Virus record (IMG/VR): IMGVR_UViG_3300027741_000135
Coordinates: 1-39,516 of that record
Strand: one strand, 5' to 3'
DNA: 39,516 nucleotides
Source: a virus
The position numbers and the translations under genes were made by a program. Under the pieces are notes generated by a model that was not told where the DNA came from, did no database searches, and saw nothing but the letters and a program-made list of their open reading frames with translations. Shown piece by piece: positions 5,311-11,547 of the stretch. The stretch's first letter is position 1, and each line of letters begins with the position of its first letter.

Positions 5311-6311
5311 CAGACGTTCCCCGTGGCGCCGAAGGTCGTGTGCTTCCGCCGGGGCCAGCCGGCCACCGACGAGAGCGCGATGCAAGTGCAGCGGTCAATC
5401 GTGTCGGCCAACGCCCAGTACGCGCCCTCGGGGATGTCGATGCTCGTCCCCATGATCCGGCGCGGGCCGCGGTTCCACGTCGCCCAGGAGTTCAACCAAA
5501 GCACGAGAGCCTGCCCGTACCGCTTCACCGTCTCGGGGCGATCGTCATATCCGAGCCAAAGTTGCGCATGCTGCCACGTTCGATCCTGCTTGCTAACGCC
5601 ATTCTCGTCACGAACCGACGAGAAGCCGAGCGACGAGGTGTTGAAAACGCCGAAACCGGCCGCGAGAAAATCGCGCACCTGCTCGCGGCCCTTCAAGAAC
5701 GTGGCCGTGCGGGCGACGTGCTGCTTCGACTCGGCGAGCCACTTGTCCGACGGCGGCCGGGAGCCGCCCAGGTTCGTGTTCTCCTCGGTGTAGTGCGTCA
5801 GGTCGATCTTCAGATCGGGGTAGGGCTTTCGCAGCAGGAAGCCGCGCTCGCTCGCTACCTTCGCAGACTCCGACCCGATCCACCCGTCGCCGTCGTACCC
5901 GCGCCACGCCCACAAGCTTTCGCTCGAGACGACCCCTTCGATGACTCCTTCCGACGGCAGGTCCGGCGCGCCTTCGATGACCTTCGTCACCTCGTCCGGC
6001 ACGCGGTTGTAAATTTCCATTCCGAGCGACGTGAGAACGCAGTTCCCCGTAGCTCTTGAAACGCAGTCACCGCGAACCTGAGCGGAGCCGGGGTAGCAGC
6101 CTGGGAACACCTGCTCGACCGCGGGGAAGAGGAGCGTCAGCTTCCCTTCGCCGGCCCCCGCGAACTCCCACTCGTGGGCGACCTCCTCGCCGATGGGGTT
6201 GCCGCCGCGGCGCAGAATGTAGTCGGCGAACACCTCGTCGGAGCGAGGGTCTTGCACCGCGCCGACCAGCCCGAGGTCGTAGGCTTTCTTGGGGTCGAAG
6301 CTACTCGCCAT
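5310..6311 (-). CDS. Papain-like cysteine peptidase, possible lysin
   Basis: The 333-residue protein shows the C1 peptidase pattern in order: GDCVSRA with candidate nucleophile Cys83 (Gln78 nearby), WQHAQLWLGY with His248, and LWLNSWATWN with Asn274 in the classical NSW context. These are visible in sequence; the activity is inferred. No signal peptide is seen. The start at 6311 (MASSF) overlaps the upstream gene by 11 bases; longer starts run into that gene. Its neighbours are small membrane proteins and a lipoprotein, so cleavage of peptidoglycan peptides during lysis is one hypothesis. A virion maturation or host-protein protease is another. Confidence 0.75.
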   Translation of the reverse strand: MASSFDPKKAYDLGLVGAVQDPRSDEVFADYILRRGGNPIGEEVAHEWEFAGAGEGKLTLLFPAVEQVFPGCYPGSAQVRGDCVSRATGNCVLTSLGMEIYNRVPDEVTKVIEGAPDLPSEGVIEGVVSSESLWAWRGYDGDGWIGSESAKVASERGFLLRKPYPDLKIDLTHYTEENTNLGGSRPPSDKWLAESKQHVARTATFLKGREQVRDFLAAGFGVFNTSSLGFSSVRDENGVSKQDRTWQHAQLWLGYDDRPETVKRYGQALVLWLNSWATWNRGPRRIMGTSIDIPEGAYWALADTIDRCTCIALSSVAGWPRRKHTTFGATGNV

Positions 6312-6780
6312 TGATCGTGAACGCCCACGCCAGCACGCCGCAGGCGGCGACCAGGCGAGCACGCTTCTCCTTGTCGAGCGGGGCCGTCTCCGGCCCGACG
6401 GCACTCAGAAAGACTTGATCGATAGCGGCGCCGAGGTCGCCGTACTTGCCGACGTCCTTCCTATCGACGGCCAACCGCAAACTACCGCCGTGGAACGCCT
6501 CGAACTTGTCGGTGTCGGTGATGATCGGCTTGTCCCGATCCCCGTCCCGCAGAAGCACGAACGCCAGCGCGTCGTAGAAATGAGCGAGATACCGCCGATC
6601 GTGCGGCGTCATCTTGGGCAGGTAGTCGCGAACCGGAGCGGCCCACTCGAGCATCGCCTTGTCGGGCTGCGGTGCGACGATCTTCTCGATCGGTGCCGGC
6701 GGCCACTCCCAACGCAGCGCCGACCCCCGCCATGCAAAAAACAGGATGACCGCTGCCACGATGTACCTCGCCTTGATCAC
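6301..6780 (-). CDS. Membrane-anchored hypothetical protein, 159 residues
   Basis: A GTG start at 6780 overlaps the preceding stop (GTGA). Residues about 3-19 (KARYIVAAVILFFAWRG) form a single N-terminal membrane helix or uncleaved signal anchor, followed by a soluble domain with RRYLAHFYDALAFVLLRDGD and KYGDLGAAIDQVF. No enzymatic motif is evident. I have an impression of relatives in planctomycete-associated phages but no name. It sits between another small hydrophobic protein and the papain-like peptidase, suggesting a shared envelope role. Confidence 0.75.
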   Translation of the reverse strand: MIKARYIVAAVILFFAWRGSALRWEWPPAPIEKIVAPQPDKAMLEWAAPVRDYLPKMTPHDRRYLAHFYDALAFVLLRDGDRDKPIITDTDKFEAFHGGSLRLAVDRKDVGKYGDLGAAIDQVFLSAVGPETAPLDKEKRARLVAACGVLAWAFTINGE

Positions 6781-7034
6781 TTTTCGCTGCCCTCGACCAA
6801 GTCGTGCGTGATCGCCTCGATCGCCTTCGCCGCCTCGGCCGACACGCCGCCGGTTGCCGACAACCGCGCTCGCACGCGGGCCAGCGCCAGCATGGCGTCC
6901 TGATAGGTGACCACTGCCGGAGCCGGCTTGATCGGCGACGGGATCGACCGCAGGAGCGATGCCGCCTTGGGCAGGGCCGCCACCGCGATGGCCGCCGCCG
7001 TTCCCAGCACGCCAACGGCGATGTCCAGGCTCAT
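6777..7034 (-). CDS. Small membrane protein, 85 residues
   Basis: The ATG at 7034 overlaps the preceding stop (ATGA). Residues 4-22 (DIAVGVLGTAAAIAVAALP) form one membrane segment, followed by a helix-rich charged tail (DAMLALARVRARL, AEAAKAIEAITHDL). Size and topology fit a one-helix holin or membrane accessory protein, though that is only inference. It ends in a GTGA overlap with the next membrane-anchored protein. Confidence 0.72.
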   Translation of the reverse strand: MSLDIAVGVLGTAAAIAVAALPKAASLLRSIPSPIKPAPAVVTYQDAMLALARVRARLSATGGVSAEAAKAIEAITHDLVEGSEK

Positions 7035-7312
7035 GCGACACCCCCGACGATCTTGACCACCCAATCGAACGCGGCCTGACCCTCGGGGGTCTTCAGCACC
7101 TGCTCGACGTGATCCAGCGCCTCGTCGTCCAGGCTGGTCGAAGTTTTGCCGGCCGCCCACTTGAGCGCCTCGCAGATCGCGACCGCCTGGTCGTGCGGAG
7201 TCTTGGCGTCCATGACCACCTGAAGCCGGCCGATCAGCGGCGCCCACTCGGCGAACAGCTTGAGCTTGTCAAGCAGCGGCATCGACGCCCCGTAGAGTTC
7301 CTCATTTTCCAT
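7031..7312 (-). CDS. Hypothetical helical protein, 93 residues
   Basis: The ATG at 7312 has an AGGAGGTTCGCG ribosome binding site. The protein appears wholly helical (LLDKLKLFAEWAPLIGRLQ, QAVAICEALKWAAG, ALDHVEQVLKTPEG) and ends in a hydrophobic FDWVVKIVGGVA. No known domain is recognised. It opens the run of coupled genes leading to the papain-like peptidase. Confidence 0.75.
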   Translation of the reverse strand: MENEELYGASMPLLDKLKLFAEWAPLIGRLQVVMDAKTPHDQAVAICEALKWAAGKTSTSLDDEALDHVEQVLKTPEGQAAFDWVVKIVGGVA

Positions 7313-7490
7313 CGCGAACCTCCTTGTGCCTATTCACGAATCGCTGGTACATCTCGCTTGCGGTTCTGCCGACGCTGGTGATCGTGCCGCGGCGGTACGG
7401 TTCGTCGCGAACCTTGTGGAACAACGGCGGCGTGTCATCGCCAGTGCGACGATCCAAGTCCGACCGTTCGATGTCTGCGTCTTCAATCAT
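7302..7490 (-). CDS. Hypothetical protein, 62 residues
   Basis: The frame starts at 7490, overlapping the upstream gene by 8 bases, and ends 11 bases inside the next gene, consistent with the tight packing here. The sequence is polar with many Arg and Asp (DADIERSDLDRRTGDDT). Function unknown. Confidence 0.6.
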   Translation of the reverse strand: MIEDADIERSDLDRRTGDDTPPLFHKVRDEPYRRGTITSVGRTASEMYQRFVNRHKEVRDGK

Positions 7491-7677
7491 CGCCGTGAAC
7501 GACGTGCTGCATCATGTCGTAAAGGTCGTCGAACGCCGTGGTCACCAAGGCGCGTGCCTCTTCTCTGGCAAGAGGTGCCGAATACTTCCACACTTCGTCC
7601 TCAACAACGTCGTCACCGTGCCGGACGAGCAGTCTCGCCTCCTTCGCAGCCACGACGAGACGCACCTCCGCCAGCAT
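7483..7677 (-). CDS. Hypothetical acidic protein, 64 residues
   Basis: The ATG at 7677 has CCGGAGGCGACACAA upstream, a good ribosome binding site lying inside the overlapping gene 7613-7966. The product is a mixed helix (MLAEVRLVVAAKEARLLVRH, EEARALVTTAFDDLYDMMQH) with a His/Asp tail. It overlaps the HTH gene by 65 bases in another frame, more than most junctions here. Function unknown. Confidence 0.6.
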   Translation of the reverse strand: MLAEVRLVVAAKEARLLVRHGDDVVEDEVWKYSAPLAREEARALVTTAFDDLYDMMQHVVHGDD

Positions 7678-7966
7678 TTGTGTCGCCTCCGGTAGCGTTA
7701 TTCAGTCTACCAGACCACGCAGACGCGAGGCGGGCTTCCCGCTCTGCCTGCGACCACTCCGAACGGATCATTGCCGCCGCCATCCGTATCTCTTCTCGCG
7801 ACGGCAGGTACGTCTCTGGATCGACCCGCTGCGGCAGGCCCATCGACTTGGCGACCGCCTCCAACTGCTCGACCGAGAACTCCATCTCCTCGGCGATCTC
7901 GGTGAACGTCAGCTCGCCCTTCCAGAGGTGCCGGAGGGCGCGCTTCTGGTTGGGCGTCAGTTTCAT
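7613..7966 (-). CDS. Helix-turn-helix protein, GcrA-like, 117 residues
   Basis: The ATG at 7966 overlaps the glycosyltransferase stop (ATGA). The N-terminal 45 residues hold an HTH (KRALRHLWKGELTFTEIAEE, FSVEQLEAVAKSMGLPQR), followed by a conserved IRSEWSQAEREARLA segment also present in the protein at 9719-10042. A Gly/Arg-rich tail follows. The pair look like paralogues. The family resembles small HTH proteins of the GcrA or sigma-region-4 type. A role in phage gene control is inferred. Confidence 0.65.
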   Translation of the reverse strand: MKLTPNQKRALRHLWKGELTFTEIAEEMEFSVEQLEAVAKSMGLPQRVDPETYLPSREEIRMAAAMIRSEWSQAEREARLASAWSGRLNNATGGDTNAGGGASRRGCEGGETARPAR

Positions 7967-8820
7967 GGCAGGATCGCGATGTACCTCGAGCCGGGGTTTA
8001 AGAACATCTGGTAGCCGGCCTTGCTCAGTTCATGGTGAAACGCGACGTGCTCGCAGTCCGGCGTGCCGTCCACGCCCGTGCCGGAGTATCGGCCCGCCAG
8101 ATACGCCTCGCGGGTGTAGACCGCCAAGCCTCCGAAGACGCTGTTGAACCGGATCGGCGGCGAGGCCGGGGGCGGCAGGAGCAGATGGAACCACTGCGGA
8201 TTCTTCCGATCCTCCCACCAGTTCAAACGCGCCGCCCAGGAGTCGTACTGGGCCATCCCCAGCACGCCGCTCTCGTCCTGCCGCAGAAAGAGCGAGTAGC
8301 TCGCCATGCCGCCGGGGTACAGCGGGCCGCACGCCTGCTCAGACTTCTCCAGCAGCCATCCGATGGAGTTGCAGACCCCGTCCACCGAGAACCCGCCCTG
8401 CGGATCGACGTCCAGCACGCAGACGTAGTCCGCGTCTGGTGCGTTCGCCTCCACCCAGTCGCGGCAGCGGTTGCGATACTCGGCCAACCGCACCGTCCGC
8501 TCCGGCTCGAACCCCCGGTAGTCCTCGCGGTCTAGCGTGGCGTGCTCGACGGTCACCCACTGCCGGATCGCGAAATCGTCCAGCACCTCGGCGGTGTTGT
8601 CGGCCGAGTCGTTCTCGTAGACGTACATCACGGCCTGCCGAAACCTGCCGGCCAGCTCGTCCACAAGCGTGAGCGTGTTCTTCAGGTACGGCATCGCCGT
8701 CCGCGCGATCGCCACGATGGCGAGCTTCGACCTGGCGGCCTCGAGCACGCCGGCCCGCGTCCGCTTGTCGAAAGACTCGCGATACTTCGGCTCGATATGC
8801 CAAATGTCTTCAGGTCGCAC
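7963..8820 (-). CDS. Glycosyltransferase, GT-A type
   Basis: This 285-residue protein starts with GTG at 8820. It has a Rossmann-like opening (KLAIVAIARTAMPYL) and VYENDSADNTAEVLDD, typical of nucleotide-sugar binding. The acidic motif is VCVLDVDPQGG, the DxD that binds metal and the sugar nucleotide. A later segment, FGGLAVYTREAY, fits an acceptor region. The sugar and acceptor cannot be told. The neighbouring FkbM methyltransferase overlaps by 11 bases, so the two probably act on the same glycan: host surface polysaccharide, a virion protein or modified DNA. Confidence 0.8.
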   Translation of the reverse strand: MRPEDIWHIEPKYRESFDKRTRAGVLEAARSKLAIVAIARTAMPYLKNTLTLVDELAGRFRQAVMYVYENDSADNTAEVLDDFAIRQWVTVEHATLDREDYRGFEPERTVRLAEYRNRCRDWVEANAPDADYVCVLDVDPQGGFSVDGVCNSIGWLLEKSEQACGPLYPGGMASYSLFLRQDESGVLGMAQYDSWAARLNWWEDRKNPQWFHLLLPPPASPPIRFNSVFGGLAVYTREAYLAGRYSGTGVDGTPDCEHVAFHHELSKAGYQMFLNPGSRYIAILP

Positions 8821-9430
8821 GAGAGAAAACCCAAAAGTGGCCTGGATGGGCGTTGGCGGCAGGGTGCGGCATGATCTCGATGTCCTCGCGGCCCAACCGC
8901 CGCAACTGCTCGCCGACGGCGGTCTGAGTGTCGTGAACCTCGATGAGCCACCGCGTCTCCGCGAACGCCTCCGGCGTGGCGCCGGCCAGCACCGCGGCCT
9001 CCGACCCCTCGACGTCGATCTTCACGAAATCGATGTCTTGGCACCCGAAGCGGTCCCGCGCCACGAACCGCAGGAAGTCCAGCGTCACCGTCGTGACGCC
9101 GATCGTCTGAACAACGGGGGCTTCGGCTTGGTCGCCGGCCCCAATCGGATGCTCCAGAAGTGTCGATGACTGCGTCGATTCTGGCCGCAGGTGAAACTCA
9201 GCCACGCCGTGCTTCTCGCCGGCAGCGACCTCCATGAGATGGACGTTGGGCGGGAGCGACTGCCGCAGCTCGGCCAGTGCTCTGGGGTCAGGCTCGACGG
9301 CGATCACATGATCGAACCTGGCGGCCAGCCACCGCGTCCACTCGCCGACGTTTGCGCCGATGTCGATCGCCACGCGGCAGGGGCCGGCAACGGCGGCCTC
9401 GCGGAACTCTTCCAACCACTCTTCACTCAT
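8810..9430 (-). CDS. FkbM-family SAM-dependent methyltransferase
   Basis: The 206-residue protein shows the SAM-binding motif AIDIGANVGEWTRWLA, then VIAVEPDPRAL for the ribose-binding acidic residue, and the family-typical DFVKIDVEGSEAAVLAG. FkbM enzymes usually methylate sugar hydroxyls, often on surface glycans. The start at 9430 overlaps the VRR-NUC gene by 8 bases. Pairing with a glycosyltransferase suggests a glycan-decorating unit. Cytoplasmic; no membrane segment. Confidence 0.9.
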   Translation of the reverse strand: MSEEWLEEFREAAVAGPCRVAIDIGANVGEWTRWLAARFDHVIAVEPDPRALAELRQSLPPNVHLMEVAAGEKHGVAEFHLRPESTQSSTLLEHPIGAGDQAEAPVVQTIGVTTVTLDFLRFVARDRFGCQDIDFVKIDVEGSEAAVLAGATPEAFAETRWLIEVHDTQTAVGEQLRRLGREDIEIMPHPAANAHPGHFWVFSRAT

Positions 9431-9722
9431 GCTTCGCCTCGCACTGTAGGAGGAAATCCCGAACCTCGGACGGCGAACAGCACACCGTCACGTCGCAGCC
9501 GGCGAGGGCCAGTTCCCGCATCCGGTGCTGTTGAATTTTCGTCGGCTCGCAGCCTGGGCGCTTGAACTCCATCCACGCCGCCCGACCGCCCTTGATCGCC
9601 AGCACGTCGGGCAGGCCGGAGAGCTGGAACGGGCCGCCGTGAATCTTGACCACCCACCACCCAAGCTGCTTCGCCACCGCCAGCCCCTTGGCGACGATGG
9701 TCTTCTCGAGCGGCGGCCTCAC
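9423..9722 (-). CDS. VRR-NUC domain nuclease, 99 residues
   Basis: A GTG start at 9722 overlaps the preceding stop (GTGA). The protein has the compact VRR-NUC (PD-(D/E)XK) pattern: GWWVVKIHGGPFQ, GLPDVLAIKGGRAAWMEFKR with the catalytic Asp and the ExK pair, then Gln-rich helix KIQQHRMRELALAG and DVTVCC. Phage members cut branched or single-strand DNA and act as resolvases or repair nucleases. It follows a small HTH gene in one unit with a promoter at 10068-10096. Confidence 0.9.
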   Translation of the reverse strand: MRPPLEKTIVAKGLAVAKQLGWWVVKIHGGPFQLSGLPDVLAIKGGRAAWMEFKRPGCEPTKIQQHRMRELALAGCDVTVCCSPSEVRDFLLQCEAKHE

Positions 9723-10042
9723 CGCTCCACGAGCACCCCGTCGTGATTGAACGCGAACTGGGGGATCGTCCACCGACGCCGACCCGGCCCGACAATCCGC
9801 TTCTCGCGTTCTTCCCTTGACCACCCGCGGCGAATTTCCGCCGCCTTTGCTTCCAGCTCTTCGGGGGTGGGGTCGGTCACACGATCCGGCGACCGCTTCA
9901 CAAGCGCCGTCCTCCGCGGCAGGGCATACCGTCTCGCAACGCTGTAGAGCGCCGACGTCGTGATCCCCAGCTCCGACGAGATTTCGGCGGTGGTCTTCTC
10001 GGTCTGCCACAGTGCGAAAAGCTTCTTCACGTCAACCTTCAT
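9719..10042 (-). CDS. Helix-turn-helix regulator, GcrA-like, 107 residues
   Basis: The ATG at 10042 has AAGGAAGGAGCACCGCC upstream. Residues 5-40 form an HTH (KKLFALWQTEKTTAEISSEL, TTSALYSVARRYALP). A second segment, EELEAKAAEIRRGWSREERE, parallels the protein at 7613-7966. It ends with an Arg-rich stretch and WTIPQFAFNHDG. The gene is first in its operon, behind a promoter carrying an AGGCTAC site, so it is a reasonable candidate for an operon regulator. Whether it binds that site is unknown. Confidence 0.7.
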   Translation of the reverse strand: MKVDVKKLFALWQTEKTTAEISSELGITTSALYSVARRYALPRRTALVKRSPDRVTDPTPEELEAKAAEIRRGWSREEREKRIVGPGRRRWTIPQFAFNHDGVLVER

Positions 10043-10067
10043 GGCGGTGCTCCTTCCTTGAGTGCGT

Positions 10068-10096
10068 AATGTGAGGTCTAGTAGCCTAGCGGTCAA
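10068..10096 (-). promoter_or_regulatory. Promoter with AGGCTAC in the spacer
   Basis: Reading leftward, TTGACC (10096-10091), a 17-base spacer and CACATT (10073-10068) form a sigma70-like promoter in a 98-base gap. The spacer includes CTAGGCTACTAG (10089-10078), a near-palindrome around the recurrent operator core. It faces the HTH gene starting at 10042. Confidence 0.65.
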
Positions 10097-10140
10097 TAGT
10101 GATTGTTGTCTATTTATTTCGCGCAAGCCGGTCGCCGGCG

Positions 10141-10365
10141 TCACTGGATACGGGACAGCAGCGCGCGTAGCGTGTGAATGTGGTGGTAGTCCTTGGGATA
10201 CCACCGGCCCTCGTCGCAAGCCTCGCTGATCGCCTCCCGCTCCGCGTCGGTCAGGCGAAGCCGGGAGATTTGCTCCTCCAAGTCCTCGATCTCCGCGTGC
10301 ATCCGCCGCTCCCCTGGCGTGCAGTCGCAGTTCATCGGCTTCTGGTCGCAGATCGGGCAACTCAC
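10141..10365 (-). CDS. Small cysteine-rich protein with LTDAEREAI domain
   Basis: The 74-residue protein begins with CPICDQKPMNCDC, a probable zinc knuckle, then a coiled helix (MHAEIEDLEEQISRLRL) and the segment LTDAEREAISEA followed by TLRALLSRI. The LTDAEREAI and TLRxLL pieces are shared with the gene just upstream, so this is a duplicated C-terminal domain. The start overlaps the upstream stop (ATGA at 10362-10365). Function unknown. Confidence 0.72.
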   Translation of the reverse strand: MSCPICDQKPMNCDCTPGERRMHAEIEDLEEQISRLRLTDAEREAISEACDEGRWYPKDYHHIHTLRALLSRIQ

Positions 10366-10679
10366 TTTGTATCCCCCAGCCGCTCAAGCAGCGAGCGAAG
10401 CGTGTCGGAATTGGCGTAACTCTTCGCATCAATGAAATCTGCTGCCACCTCAATCGCCTCCCGCTCCGCGTCGGTGAGCGTGGCGTCCATCGTCACCGTC
10501 ACGCTTCCGCCTCGCACAGAGAGCGTGGCATCTTGATCCGCGAGTCGGCGGATGGCAAGCCGCAGACTTTCGATCGCGGCCTTTGCGTCACGCAAACAGC
10601 GGCACACCTCAAACTCTTCAATCTCGGCCGGTGGCGTGTTTGCCAAAAGTGCGTCAATGCGTTCCACGATGTCACTCAT
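10362..10679 (-). CDS. Hypothetical protein with LTDAEREAI domain, 105 residues
   Basis: The N-terminal 45 residues are helical (IVERIDALLANTPPAEIEEF, RDAKAAIESLRLAIRRLADQ). A short beta stretch (ATLSVRGGSVTVTMDATL) then leads to LTDAEREAIEVAADFIDA and DTLRSLLERL, matching the downstream neighbour. A start ATG at 10679 is the first in the frame. Function unknown. I associate this domain with planctomycete sequences from memory only. Confidence 0.7.
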   Translation of the reverse strand: MSDIVERIDALLANTPPAEIEEFEVCRCLRDAKAAIESLRLAIRRLADQDATLSVRGGSVTVTMDATLTDAEREAIEVAADFIDAKSYANSDTLRSLLERLGDTK

Positions 10680-10734
10680 CGTTGCTTTTTCCCGGTTGCT
10701 GGCGTTGCTTTTTCACCGCCGCCGATCCTCTCGC

Positions 10735-10896
10735 CTACTTCTTCCGCGCCTTCGCACGGGCTTTCTGAGCGATGTCCAGCGCGATGGCAACCGCCTGAGG
10801 CTGCGGATAGCCGTCCTTGTTCACGAGTTGTTTAATGTTCGCGGCCACGTTGGCCTTGATCGTGGCGGCGGTCTTACCGCCCTTCTTCAGTGGCAT
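10735..10896 (-). CDS. DUF6496-like small basic phage protein
   Basis: The ATG at 10896 has GAGGAGATCGAAG upstream. The 53-residue product (start MPLKKGGKTAATIKANVAAN, later QPQAVAIALDIAQKARAK) fits the small Lys-rich family often found in phages with pattern KKG-K...I..NI..L...G.PQ.QAVAIAL. Its role is unknown; the charge suggests nucleic-acid association. It overlaps the end of the preceding gene by 23 bases. Confidence 0.75.
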   Translation of the reverse strand: MPLKKGGKTAATIKANVAANIKQLVNKDGYPQPQAVAIALDIAQKARAKARKK

Positions 10897-11104
10897 CTTC
10901 GATCTCCTCAGTGACAAACTTGGTCAACGCCCGAGAATACTCGCTGACGCTCTCCGACAAGTGAAACGTCGCGAACGCCAGCGACGTCGCCCCGTATTCC
11001 TTGGCTACCTCGGCCGAGGCGTTCAGGCTCTCCACCAAGGTGCGGAGGGTGACGTTCATCGCCATCATCCGCAGCACGATGTCAGTTCTCTCGTCGGGCG
11101 TCAT
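10874..11104 (-). CDS. Hypothetical helical protein, 76 residues
   Basis: The ATG at 11104 overlaps the GNAT stop (ATGA), favoured over an in-frame ATG at 11116. The protein is helical throughout (TDIVLRMMAMNVTLRTLVES, FATFHLSESVSEYSRAL) with an acidic end (EEIEDATEEG). No family recognised. Confidence 0.7.
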   Translation of the reverse strand: MTPDERTDIVLRMMAMNVTLRTLVESLNASAEVAKEYGATSLAFATFHLSESVSEYSRALTKFVTEEIEDATEEGR

Positions 11105-11547
11105 TGACGAACCCATTGATCGCCTTCCCTTGCAAAGAGGATGGGATGCAGCCCGACGCGGCGGGCGAGCAAGAGCATCGACGGCCGAAAAACGGCGACC
11201 GTCGTCTGCTTGCCGTTTGAGTCCAGTGCCGGCAACGCCCCCGAGGCCACGAGGAGCGAGGCGGCCAGGGCGGCAACGCCGCGGCGGCGCCATTCGGGCG
11301 GCACGAAAGCCTCGAGCGTGTCCCACGCCCGATTCGGCACCCACACTTCGGTCCTCGCCCACCCGACCAGCTCTCTGCCGACCTCAACGACCGCGATAGA
11401 GCCGTCGTCCGGCGAAGGCTGCTTGCCACGAAGGTATCGGTGCAGTTTCCACTGGTAGTCGCTTCCGGGCCGCGTAAAGCGCATGACCCTCTTGAGCGTC
11501 GGCGCGTCGGCGGCAAGGGCGTCGGCGGTGAGGAGGCGGCAGATCAT
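11101..11547 (-). CDS. GNAT-like acetyltransferase, 148 residues
   Basis: The 148-residue protein has VVEVGRELVGWARTEVW, then the likely acetyl-CoA motif in VPPEWRRRGVAALAASLLV (RRxGxA type), as in GNAT enzymes, with further strands at TTVAVFRPSMLLLARRVG. Substrate unknown. The start at 11547 overlaps the C5-methyltransferase stop (ATGA). Two AGGCTACC sites and a promoter-like sequence lie immediately upstream, inside the methyltransferase gene. DNA or protein acetylation is possible, but the family is broad. Confidence 0.65.
   Translation of the reverse strand: MICRLLTADALAADAPTLKRVMRFTRPGSDYQWKLHRYLRGKQPSPDDGSIAVVEVGRELVGWARTEVWVPNRAWDTLEAFVPPEWRRRGVAALAASLLVASGALPALDSNGKQTTVAVFRPSMLLLARRVGLHPILFAREGDQWVRQ

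Noticed and set aside
5211-7381. Several rightward frames over the papain-like and membrane genes
   Set aside because: They are Arg-rich shadows of the leftward coupled genes with no ribosome binding sites.
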